Assembly (NCBI GenBank): GCA_963575745.1
Contig: CAUYUJ010019267.1
Location: 47,501-111,500, forward strand
DNA from: Prorocentrum cordatum
Lineage: Eukaryota; Sar; Dinophyceae; Prorocentrales; Prorocentraceae
DNA: 64,000 bases
Reading direction: 5' to 3'
The notes beneath the pieces are model-generated. The model was not told the DNA's origin. It saw only the letters and a program-made list of their open reading frames with translations, and did not search any database. This document shows positions 55,046 through 64,000 of this stretch, in pieces (the first letter of the stretch is position 1; every line of letters starts with the position of its first letter). The position numbers were made by a program, and so were the translations under genes.

Positions 55046-56905
55046 TCGTTCACCGCTTTCGGGGCCCAGGGCCCTCCACTGGCTAAAGACTGCGCAAAAG
55101 AGGCCCAAAATTTACTACCCAGAAGGTCCGCTGGAGGACCCGGAGACGGCCCAGACAGGCTAGCCAGACGGCCTTCGAAAGCGACCGACGGACTGCGGAC
55201 GAGAGCGGGACTTGCAAACCCCAGACTGACCGGCCCGCAACAGACGTTGTCGAATCTCCTCCCAGAGTTGGCGGCGGGCACAAGGGGGTAGGGGGAGGGG
55301 GGAAGGCTAAAGGAGGCTGATTCTTAGAAGGCGCCGGCCCGACATCTACAGACAAGACCCGCACCTTCTAAGAAGCAGGGGTGCTTCTAAGAAGCCTTGC
55401 CCCCCACCCCTTCTGCACGTGGCCGACAGAGAGAGCCATGTGCGGTCAGTCCGATTATCTCTGATCGGCATGACGAATGCCCATGCAGCTGAGAAAGCTG
55501 CTGGCAGCATGAGGGCACGAGCCACGGAAAAAAACACCCGCTCCCGCTGCCTACATCCCAAGAGATTATCACTGGCTCTCAGCCCCAGGATGGCCCAAGG
55601 GAGCTCCAAGGGGCCCCCGACAGGGCCCAAAAGAAGACACAACACAGCCCCATGACGACGCGGTCCGCCATGATTACCGCACGGACGCCCGACATTCCAC
55701 CACAAAGGCGCTGCCAGGAGACGGGGGACGGCGGTGGCTCGCCACAGGGGTGCTCGATCCGCCGCCACCCTGTGCTCGTCACAGGGGTGCTCGGCGCTTG
55801 CAGGTTATGGGAGCACCATACAGCTCCCCCACAAGGTTCCCACTAGCCTCTGGCCCGCTCCGCTACCCGCCCTCCGAGCCACACACCGTTGGCTTTCCGC
55901 CGCAAGTGGCTCCAAAGAGGCCTCGTGGAAGTTGGAAGCGGCTGGGGGCTCTGAACCGGTTGTGACCCCAGAAAGTCGGCCAGGAGGGGGGATGGAGCCA
56001 AATCCGTTCAAAACCGGTCCCCAGGCCCCTCTCGGGGTCCATCTGGCGCAGCTTGTCACCCAAGATCCATGTTCACTGTCCTGGAGCCCGAAAACGGCCC
56101 CCGAAGGCCGAGAAGGGCGAAAAAACTTTCCCGAACCCAGAACCTCGAGCCTGCCGCCCCCCCTTCCTGCTGGCCAGAACCAGTGCAGGGAAACCTCAGA
56201 CCCCCAAACGGCTCCGAATTAGAAGGCCCTTTTCGCCATCAAACCCGCACAAGATGTCCAGAGCGACCAGCGCGGGTGATCCGTTGTCCCAGGGGCCCCC
56301 CAGTGGCCCTGCTGGCCGATCCCACAAGAGCCCCGCAGGCCACCTCTTGGAACCGCCCTGTGAATGTCTTAAGACATCTTGAGATGTGTTAAAGACATCT
56401 CAGGGGGGCATACCCGCACGATATCCCCAGGATGTCTTCGAACATCTCGGGGATATCTCGGGGGCATGTCTGGGACAGCTTGACCCTCTTGGGGTGTCCT
56501 TGAGGGTGTCCTTGACCGCTTAAAGACCCTCTTAGAGCCTTCTTGAGTTGCTTTGGGGATCTCGTCGGCTCCGCCGAAGCCCTTTGGGCGCTGAACACGG
56601 GGATACACCGAAGATGTAAAACAAGTATTGGGTCTACAATGGTTTGTGAATGATGTCCGTCTGGGGGGTCCTCTGGGGGCTTTCTCGTGGCCTTCTGTGG
56701 GCAAGCCTGGGGCCAAATTGGAGCCTCTTGGGCCCTCCTCAATTTACTCGGATTCGTCTGGGAACTCTGCTGGGACACTCTGGCGGACTCCTGGGCCGTC
56801 TGGCGGCTTCTTGGGCCACCTGGGAGCGCCTGGGGCACACCCAAGAGGTGGGAGCTCGGAAATGTGCAAGGGGAGTTGCGCCGTTGAGACCAGACCCACA
56901 CATAC
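55046..56905. other. Unassigned GC-rich sequence
   Basis: No gene is recognised. Bases 55319-55395 hold three CTTCTTAGAAG/CTTCTAAGAAG palindromes. A 42-bp duplication (TCACAGGGGTGCTCG) lies near 55740-55795. Bases 56380-56850 are low-complexity CTTGGGG/CTCGGGG-type DNA. Confidence 0.45.
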
Positions 56906-56931
56906 ACGTCTCTCTCACACACAGACACACA

Positions 56932-56970
<39 letters not shown>

Positions 56971-57076
56971 CACACAACACACACACACACACACTCAACC
57001 CTCTCTTACACACGCATACGAACACGCACACGCACACGCAGACGCACACGCACACCAACACACACGCACACAGACA

Positions 57077-57110
<34 letters not shown>

Positions 57111-57140
57111 AGCACATACATATATAGAGAGAGAGAGATT
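56906..57140. repeat. CA array with CACG variants and GA tail
   Basis: CA repeats, CACACG stretches, a second CA block, then ATATAGAGAGAGAG at 57119-57138. Confidence 0.95.
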
Positions 57141-57426
57141 TAGACCGCAGACTCCCAAGATCGCCAGTACACTGTTTTATCGTGTCTGGAGCCAAGGCGA
57201 TAACCTTCGATCGGTAGGGCGAAGGCGTAGGCCACCAGACGCGCTCGGAGATTCGTAAACCTGGCCGGCAGGCCGAAAACAAACACAAGCAATGAAACAA
57301 GGAAACTTAAGGTTTAAACCTGCTCCACAACAGAGAAGTTCGTAAAGATTCGGCAACGTCAATCATGGTGCGAGCAATTGCACGGCAGAGAGGCTTCGGA
57401 TACGCGGCGGCGATTGAAGTCCAGTG
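57141..57426. other. 3' flank of element C
   Basis: Non-coding. It may include the 3' untranslated or terminal repeat region of element C, but I could not find a partner for it at the other end. Confidence 0.4.
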
Positions 57427-58100
57427 TCAACCACCAGGTGCACGCCCTGCCAACTCCTGATGCGGCACTCCTGATTCACTGCAGTTTCGGCCACTGGCTT
57501 TACAACGAAGACAGAGACGCGACAGGCGGCCGCTCCCCCACGCAACGATTCGCGTGGCCTTCTTCCACGGGGCCTTAAACTGGCATTGATCAAGACGGGC
57601 TTCGACACAGTCGCGAGAGCGCCTCAGCGCAATCATGCGGGGGGCCTCCCACATAAGCGACCTGTCGGGATTTTCAACGAAAACAGGCACCCCTACCCTG
57701 CGACAGGCGTCAACAAGACGGCAGGTGACAAGAAAGGTTCTGTTACCTACCTCAAGACGCGCACGCTGAGACTGAGAAAGATCAGCACGGCCCATGGGAT
57801 TAGACGAAGAACGAAGCGGTTACCTTAAAGCCTGCGACCAGGTAGTGCAGGGAGTGGCAAGCCACACTCCCAGCACAGCCCCCGACGCGATCCAGCCCCT
57901 CAGCATTTTCTCGACGGTGCGAACCAGAAGATTGCCATGCACACCCATCTGGATGTCGAGCGAAACAGCAGCGTATCCAGCCTGTCTCAGCTGGTGGCCG
58001 ACTCCTTGCGAGCCGGCAAACAGGTCTAAGAAAACGCAGTGCTTGCGCCGGCGGGCAACTTGCAGTGCATGCCTGAACTCACGGCGCAGCCGACGCGCTA
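57427..58100 (-). pseudogene. Methyltransferase-like domain of element C pol
   Basis: CVFLDLFAGSQGVGHQLRQA (motif I-like) and VSLDIQMG are followed by VWLATPCTTWSQALR (motif IV-like Pro-Cys). An in-frame TAA lies at 57820-57822, and the same frame continues with NPMGRADLSQSQRARLEVG and VFVENPDRSLMWEAPRM. It aligns along its length with 31081-31860 of element B, including the ENP..S..WEAP block. Substrate and activity are unknown. Confidence 0.7.
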
Positions 58101-58690
58101 TGCCAGCAGCGGGGCGGCAGAGTGGCGGCGGCCCACCTGCTTGCGGCTGATCGCCACGCCAGCGGGCCGCTTGCGAGCCACCCCTCAACTCAGGGTGTCG
58201 AAGCTCGGCAGCCCAGCGGAGCCGCCCACGGCCAGCCTCATGACGAGCAGCCCGAGCAGGTCGGGCACGCTGTCGATCACGCCCGAGAGCAGGAAGCCAC
58301 TCTCCACCAGTCGCTGGAAGTTCTGCTCCACGAGCTCCCCGAACTCGAAGCTGGCCAGCGGGGCGAGGCTGATCTCTCGCAAGAGCTTCGACTCCTTGGC
58401 GTATCTGGCCATAGATACCACAATCCAGAGCGCCATCCGCCTGTGCCCCAGAGCGAGAGCAATCCCCGCGATGGCGAAAGTCGCAGACCTCGGCAGCGGG
58501 CAGCGCGTGGAACTGGGCACGCGGCGCCTCCAGGCCGTGGCAGCCCTCCAGCTCTGAGCCAAGCCCGCCTTGCCGGCGCGCCTCCCCTCGGGCATGAAGT
58601 GCGACAGCGCGGCCAGCAGCTGGCCCCCCTCCGCGGCGGTGGCGCCCGCCAGAAACTGGTCGTTGAGGTACCTCAGCCCGGCGAGGTCCA
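58030..58690 (-). pseudogene. Tyrosine recombinase of element C (degraded)
   Basis: The N-terminal part reads YLNDQFLAGATAAEGG, then LAQSWRAATAWRRR. The catalytic part begins ATFAIAGIALALGHRRMALW and has SMARYAKESKLL where RPxE is expected, so the first catalytic Arg is Lys. A stop near 58195 and a frameshift precede the C-terminal GIARRLRREFRHALQ, which lacks a clear His-x-x-Arg and Tyr. Assignment rests on order and alignment to element B. Confidence 0.6.
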
Positions 58691-59167
58691 GCTCCAGAAT
58701 CGGGGGCCACGAGACCTGGTGGGAACGGCAGTAGTCCGTGAACCTGTTGCAAAGGCCGCGGCACAGGGTCTAAGGTATGCAGAACGGGCACGTCCCTTCG
58801 TGGCCGCTAGGGCCAAAGGCAGGTTGTCTACCAGAGCCAACAGACGCTTCCCAAAGGCCTCCGAGCTGCGCAGACGATGCCGAATCCCAAGTGCGAGAGC
58901 TTCACCTTCGAGGCCCAGGATATTCATGTCCTCTGAGATCGTCACGGCCGCAACTCCTGCCCAAGACGACTCCTCCAAGACATCCCTGGGGACCTCATCG
59001 AAGCTGGACTCGGGCACGTTGAAGAACTCCAGAGGCTGCAGAGCGGACTCGGGCACGTTGAGGAACTCCAGAGGCTGCAGAGCGGACGGAAGAGACGATG
59101 ATGAGAAGATGACGGGGCCAAGCGCTCTCTCACGCGCTCGAGCTCCACCTCCACACGGTACCGCCAT
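58673..59167 (-). pseudogene. RNase H continuation of element C
   Basis: This frame continues RNase H after a shift near 59150. It has ISEDMNILGLEGEALALGIR (Glu) and KRLLALVDNLPLALAATKG (Asp). The usual final WVPSE.N.AD block is not found. Two 39-bp tandem units near 59006-59083 insert 13 residues twice (ALQPLEFFNVPES), probably the event that broke the frame. Confidence 0.65.
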
Positions 59168-60888
59168 CTGTCGGACTGGCGCCCGATCTGTGCAACAACA
59201 GCCGGCGCCACTCTGCGCCGCACAAGCCCCAGGCCAAACTCCGAGGCGTCAGAAGCGACGACCTGTGAGTGCCAGGGCGACATGAGGTCCGTCTGCAGCA
59301 GCGGAAGGAGGCAGCGGACCTGCCGGAGCTCGCGCCTCACGCGCTGCCACAGCATGATGGGCTCGCTCCCCGCCTTGGCAGCGAATGCGTAGGCGGCCTG
59401 CACCAGACACAACGACTCACGTCTCAAAAGCGCGGCCCAGGTGACGTGGCCGAGGAGCACCTTCATGAGACTCCCACTGCACCTCCCAATGCGAAGCAGC
59501 TTCTCAATGGCGAGCCGCAGCCGCCACAGGCACTTGGGGCGAGTAGCCAGGAAGCGGCCCTCGGACAAGCTCAGCCCCAGAAACTCCGCGTCGCGGGAGG
59601 CGGGCTCCTGGTCGTGGACCACCAGGCCGAGCTGCACCAGCTGCCCCTTGACCGCCTGTGCCCTGCGGTTGGCCACCTCCGCGCACGTGTCAATCACGAA
59701 GTAGTTGTCGACGTAGCCCGCCGCTGCCGATGGGCCGCCACGCTTCACCTGTCGGCCAGGCTGGCCGTCCTCCACGAGGCAGCTGGGCTCGAAACCACCC
59801 AGGCTTAGGCCACGCCGAAGAACGCCCTGGCAGAGGTGAAGCGCCCACGAGAAGCCCATGGGCAGCACGCGGAGGCACGGAGTAATGGGTTCCCCCGGCC
59901 CCACTGGCAGGTCGGTCACCCCGCAGCTCAGCAAGAACCCCGCGCCCAGGCTGGGCAGAGAGAAGTGCTGCACCATGTCGGGCGGCACCAGCACATGGTA
60001 GAAGGCGGCCTCCAGGTCACCAGAGGAAACGTAGACCTGCTGGTCGGCCTCCAGCGCTCCGAACGCCGAAGGAGTTGGAAGACGAGTGGATGGAGCGGGC
60101 AAGAAGTCGCAGTTGATGACCCGTGTGTCGAAGATGATCCTGAGGCGCTCGTCCTTGCGTCGCACGAAAAACAGTCCGAGGTCGCCGCCATGCCCATGCT
60201 TCCAAGTGAGCATTCCCCGACGCCAAGCCTCTCTGAGAAAGGTAGCATAGTCACGAACATTGTGCTTCAATAGCGGGTCGACGTATGCGCCCCGCGGACA
60301 CGCCTCAGCGCGGAGGCTCCGAGCGGCCTGGGAGGGTCGTAGCATGTGCTCCTTCCAATCCCTCAGCCACGAGGCGTCCGAGTCCCCGAGCAGGTCAGTC
60401 AAGTACACCGGCTTGCTGGAGAGGGACGGCCAGGCGATCTCGTCGCCGTCAAAGGGAGCGACGGGCCCGCCACCACTAGTGTAGCCGGGCGCGCCCGACA
60501 GGAGCGCACAGAGGGCTCCCTGTCCTGAACTGAGATCTGCTGGAGGAGGTCCCACGTGCCGATAGCGATGACGAAGATGCTCCAAGGCCAAGCGCTGGCC
60601 CGCGTTGGGGCTGACGTCGGAGCGGGAGCCAAAACTGCCATACAAGTCATTCAACACGTCGATACCCTCGGCAGCCCACTTGTCAGCATGAGCGGCACGA
60701 AGGCGACGGCGGACCACACTACGAGAAGCAGGTCGATCGCACAATTGCTGGCTCAGCGTCTCCAACGCGGGCAAGGGGGACAGGTCGCGCTGGCGAGCCT
60801 CCTCCACGACCGAAAGAAGACGCGGCACCACGGGCGCGAAGGGCACGCGCGACGCAGGCTGCCCACGCCTGCGCCGCGAGGCGCTCAA
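58942..60888 (-). pseudogene. Reverse transcriptase of element C
   Basis: The frame opens with a TTG at 60888 that overlaps the gag stop as TTGA, where B has ATGA. DVLNDLYGSF (about residue 77) matches fragment A. RT motifs are FFVRRKDERLRIIFDTRVIN (241-260), SGDLEAAFYHVLVP with motif A Asp at about 291, VLPMGFSWALHLCQ (341-354) and YVDN (392-395; 59704-59715). RNase H starts at VVASDASEFGLGLV. The last 80 residues are out of frame with RNase H. The lost ATG and late frameshift indicate a pseudogene, although the RT domain itself is intact. Confidence 0.85.
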
Positions 60889-62786
60889 GCCTCTGCCCCC
60901 TGCCCTCGCTGGCCCTTCTTGCCTGGTCTCTTGGCTGAGGGCTTGGGGGGGGCTCTCTCCTCACGAGCTTTGCGTCGCTCCTTCGCCAACGCGGCCCCCC
61001 GCGAGAGCTCAGCAGCAACATGCGCCTGCAACAGCGGGCACACGCAGAGATTCCCCCTCGAGAGCTGGTTCCCGAGGAAGAGGTGCCTGTCATAGGCCTC
61101 GTCGTCCTGGTCGTCGTTGAGCACGTGCCTGTATATACCTCTCCCCCTGCACCTGCAGCAAGCGACACACCACTTCGAACGAGACGAGCGAAGCCACATT
61201 AAGCTGGTCGTAGCAAACTCCCTCGTGCAGGATGCGACAACACTCCTCGTGCTCCACCACCCCTGGGTCCGCATCCGTCAGCCTGAAGGTGGTCTTGAAC
61301 AGGGTGTGCCGTCCAAGAAGGGTGCCGCCGTGCTCGCAGATGAAGCGGCACACCCAGAGGCATGTCCGCGGCTCCGATAACCTCCAGTCTGGCCAGGGAT
61401 ACTCCACGAGACGCAGAACCCCCTCTCTGAAATCGTAGGTGACGGCCAGCACCCTGGGGTCAGGCAAGGGGGGGGGCGCTCCAGCAGCTCCGCCTGCGGG
61501 CGCCATCGGGGGAGCAGGGATCCCAGCCACTCCAGGGACAGCTGCCGGCGCGGCCACAGCCGCGGCAGCTCCCGCAGCAGCCGCTCCAACACCAGGAGCG
61601 ACGGGTGGCGCAGGGGCCGCCGGCAGTGGCACTGCGAGCGCTCCTGGAACGGGAGGTACCACTGCAGGACCAGCTCCAGCGGCTGCAGCTCCCCCAGCCG
61701 CCGCGGGCGCCGCCCCAGCCCCAGGCTGGCCTCCAAGGGCGGCGACCAGCGCGTCCACGCCCCCCGCAAGCCCAGCTGCGGGACCAACGCCACCAGCGCC
61801 GCCGGCGCCTCCCGCTGCCACGCCGGCGGCGAGGGGGCCTCCAGCGGCACCAGGATCAGGAAGCCCATGCACTCCAGCAGGAACACCCAACACGTTCCCA
61901 TCGGCCAGCTCTAGATTCAGCACCGCGGTCGGGGGTCTAGGGAACCCCGCTGCCACAGCTCGATCAACTGCACTCCATACGTCTGCTGCCGATGGGAGCT
62001 GCCGAAATCTGTGAACATGTCCACCCGCGAGGCCAGCAGGTGTCCCGCCCTGGCCTGTCAATCTAATCACCTCGGCAACGTCGAGCCCCGGTGCGTTCGC
62101 CTCCACGTAGTCGTCCCCGTCGGGGGTCACGATGTACGACAAAGCGCCCCTCTCACCAAGCGTCAAGCGCTCGTGCCACAGCTGGGGCCCTGGGACGGGA
62201 TACCTCACTAAATAGAACGAACCCGCCATCAATGAACCTGTTGATGCCGAAGCTTGCTAGCTCGAGCCTGAGCTGCCGCGAGCTCGCCAAAGTCGACCTC
62301 GATGACAGAGGCAGCCGAGACCGCCTGAGCCCCGCTGTCCAGCCTTAGCCGTTCCCGTGCGATGCAAGCGCCGGCGCCTCGCTGCAATCCTCGAGCCAGC
62401 TGCAAGACACCTCGGATCACCAGCTTGCCTCCTTCCACCAGCAGCAGCCCCAACAACCCAATGCCGAGCTGCAACGTCCAGGAAGGCGACGACTCGCCTG
62501 CCGACGGGCAGGCCGGGCAAGGGGTACACGGCGATGGGCAGCTATGTCCCTCGCAGGCCTCCACTGCAGCCGAGATGCACTCCGCCAACGGCACTAGGCG
62601 TCCAGAAGGCTCGCTGACCTCCAGGTGCGAGGAGCCTCCAGCAGCCGAAGGCGGCACCAGCGGCACAGCGACAGGCCCCGCAGGCGTGAGCCACCAGCGC
62701 GCGAGGCCGATGGCACCGAAGTGTGCGAGGATCGAGAGCCCAAGCCCACGGGCGAGCATGGGCTGGGGGCAGCTGTGCCCCCTCAA
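60885..62786 (-). pseudogene. Gag-like protein of element C (frameshifted)
   Basis: The N-terminal frame 62786-62229 has a hydrophobic segment LQLGIGLLGLLLVEGG, probably a membrane anchor. The next frame, 62232-61090, has YPVPGPQLWHERLTLGERGA and ALSYIVTPDGDDYVE, an Ala/Pro-rich linker, then DWRLSEPRTCLWVCRFICEH and YDQLNVASLVSFEVVCRLLQ. A shift near 61140 leads to DRHLFLGNQLSRGNLCVCPL and a Lys/Arg-rich tail ending at 60885. It aligns with gag of fragment A over most of the C-terminal half. Confidence 0.72.
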
Positions 62787-62800
62787 GACTTGAGCAAGTA

Positions 62801-62865
62801 CGTCGACGGGACGTCGATGCGGCGATCATGCATCTGCTAACACATCACTTATGCTTGTTAAAAGC
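62801..62865. other. 5' flank of element C
   Basis: Contains TACGTCGACGGGACGTCGA and ATCATGCATCTGC. Searched by eye for a partner at the other end without success. Confidence 0.4.
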
Positions 62866-63350
62866 GGCCATATATACATACATGCATGCATACATGTACA
62901 CAACCATACATATATATATATATATATATGTGCACATGTGCATACATACATACATGCATGCATGCATACAGACAGACAGGCAGGCAGACGCACGTACGTA
63001 CGTACGTACGTACATACGTACAGGCATGCATGCATACCTTGATATATATATATATATATATATATATGCATGCATGCGTACATACATACATGCATGCATA
63101 CATGCATGCATTCACATATACATACAGTAATGCAAACAAAAAACAAATAAACAAACATAGTTGCATATGTGTATGCATATAAGCATGTATACATGCAAAC
63201 ATGAATTACATACATGCATGCATACAGACATATATATACACATTAATACATATGTGCAACTACATGTCTACCTATAAACATGAATGCATGCATGCATACA
63301 TACATGCATGCATACATAACTTAGAACACACTACAATACAATGCATTGCA
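62866..63350. repeat. ATACATGC-type array
   Basis: ATACATGC/CATGCATAC units with embedded TATA runs (62908-62927, 63041-63066) and ACGTACGT at 62991-63013. Cys/Met/Tyr-rich frames are by-products. Confidence 0.93.
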
Positions 63351-63416
63351 TTATATAGCACGACACGTCATGGCAGTACATTACATGACACAACATAACA
63401 TAACACATAGAGGCAT

Positions 63417-63450
63417 ACAGACAAACAGACAGACAGACATACATAGAGAT

Positions 63451-63497
<47 letters not shown>

Positions 63498-63500
63498 GCC
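63417..63500. repeat. ACAG tetramer array
   Basis: Nearly pure GACA/ACAG with one ACATAGAG interruption near 63440-63453. Confidence 0.95.
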
Positions 63501-64000
63501 AGCCTAACTGACAAACACATACTGTAGACACATACACGTCGAAATACATATAGATACTTTTCTGCAAAATACATATAAACATATACATTTACATATGCAG
63601 TATACATGTTCGTATACATACATATGTACGATGTTTCCACCCAAACAGCAAGTTTGTTCCTCGACGGCGGCAGGCACTGGCACGCCTCGGCGAGCCGTTG
63701 AGCCGATGCAGAACGCATGGTTGAGGGCCAGCGCAGGGGCCGTTAAGATGGGGGCAGCTAAGCGGAAGCGTCTGAGGAATGTTCGAGGAATTCTGGTTTG
63801 ATTTGTTGTTGGGTGTGCTCATTTTCTCTGCTTTCCATTGGGTTTGGGGATGTACACCAAAAGTGGCCTCAAGCCACTGTTGGTGTACCTGTGTGTTTTT
63901 GGGATTGAACTCGAGTGCACCAAAGTCAGGCAGCTTCGCTTGGCGGGGCGCCAGACGACTCCTCGGCTCGCCTGGGCGAGCGCCCCTGTGGGTTGTGGCC
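63501..64000. other. Unassigned sequence at window end
   Basis: No gene is recognised. Bases 63640-63760 have ordinary composition. A clear hairpin lies at 63852-63888. Confidence 0.4.
63852..63888. other. Perfectly spaced hairpin
   Basis: GTACACCAA pairs with TTGGTGTAC. One A/G mismatch follows, then AGTGGC pairs with GCCACT around a CTCAA loop. The stem is 16 positions with one mismatch. Because the outer arm is self-complementary, it could also be a protein-binding site or a recombination site. Confidence 0.6.

Larger units (their letters stand above)
57427..62800 (-). mobile_element. DIRS-like retrotransposon C
   Basis: Minus-strand order is gag-like, RT, RNase H, tyrosine recombinase and methyltransferase-like, collinear with element B. 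Terminal repeats were not found. A CA/GA array lies 290 bp beyond one side and an ATACATGC array just beyond the other. Frameshifts separate all the domains after RT. Confidence 0.82.

Noticed and set aside
57141-62865. Split direct repeats for element C
   Set aside because: I compared both flanks by eye and found no shared block longer than about 10 bases.
63895-63935. tRNA-like TTCAATCC segment on the minus strand
   Set aside because: No matching acceptor, D or anticodon arms could be folded at the right distances.

Overview
The window looks like intergenic DNA from a large, repeat-rich nuclear genome, most probably a dinoflagellate. This is an inference. It rests on two retrotransposon types whose domain layout I know mainly from dinoflagellate genomes: a DIRS-like tyrosine-recombinase element with a methyltransferase-like 3' domain, and a Ty1/copia-like element with a long domain between protease and integrase. 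Very large amounts of microsatellite and minisatellite DNA, and the absence of any bacterial operon signal, agree with this. No intact host gene, rRNA or tRNA could be supported.

Layout. 1-4.0 kb: GC-rich, low-complexity DNA with a 322-bp tandem repeat. 4.1-9.3 kb: two diverged copies of a 1.6-1.75 kb segment, each ending in a GGCGYT-type array, plus a TCC array. 9.8-10.65 kb: an A-rich tandem duplication of about 393 bp. 10.65-15.94 kb: a very regular 99-bp satellite whose monomers centre on an 18-bp palindrome. It is interrupted by a 3.25-kb element with about 105-bp inverted terminal repeats, a 5-bp target duplication and an interior made almost wholly of simple repeats (AGCTT, ATAGC, GATGTA). 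16-25.2 kb: very GC-rich DNA with no recognisable gene, plus a TAG/GTA array. 25.3-27.4 kb: DIRS-like fragment A. 30.46-36.51 kb: DIRS-like element B, with complete split direct repeats, sitting cleanly inside an ATG microsatellite. 38-41.8 kb and 53.9-55 kb: two copies of a modular composite repeat (edge motif, ~82-bp satellite, tail, TCC/GTC arrays). 41.8-49.9 kb: a decayed Ty1/copia-like element that has lost its 3' end. 50.4-53.6 kb: a G-rich minisatellite. 57.4-62.8 kb: DIRS-like element C. 62.9-64 kb: ATACATGC and ACAG arrays and a short hairpin.

How the genes work together. The coding units are retrotransposon genes, all on the minus strand and all damaged by stops or frameshifts. In the DIRS-like family a gag-like protein with an N-terminal hydrophobic segment is followed by pol, which carries reverse transcriptase, RNase H, tyrosine recombinase and a methyltransferase-like domain. 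In all three copies the gag stop and the pol start overlap by 4-7 bases in the same relative frame. The reverse transcriptase of B and C has YVDN in place of the usual YxDD. The copia-like element has gag, protease, a methyltransferase-like domain, integrase and reverse transcriptase. Coordinates of degenerate repeats are read by eye and are good to about 10-30 bases.
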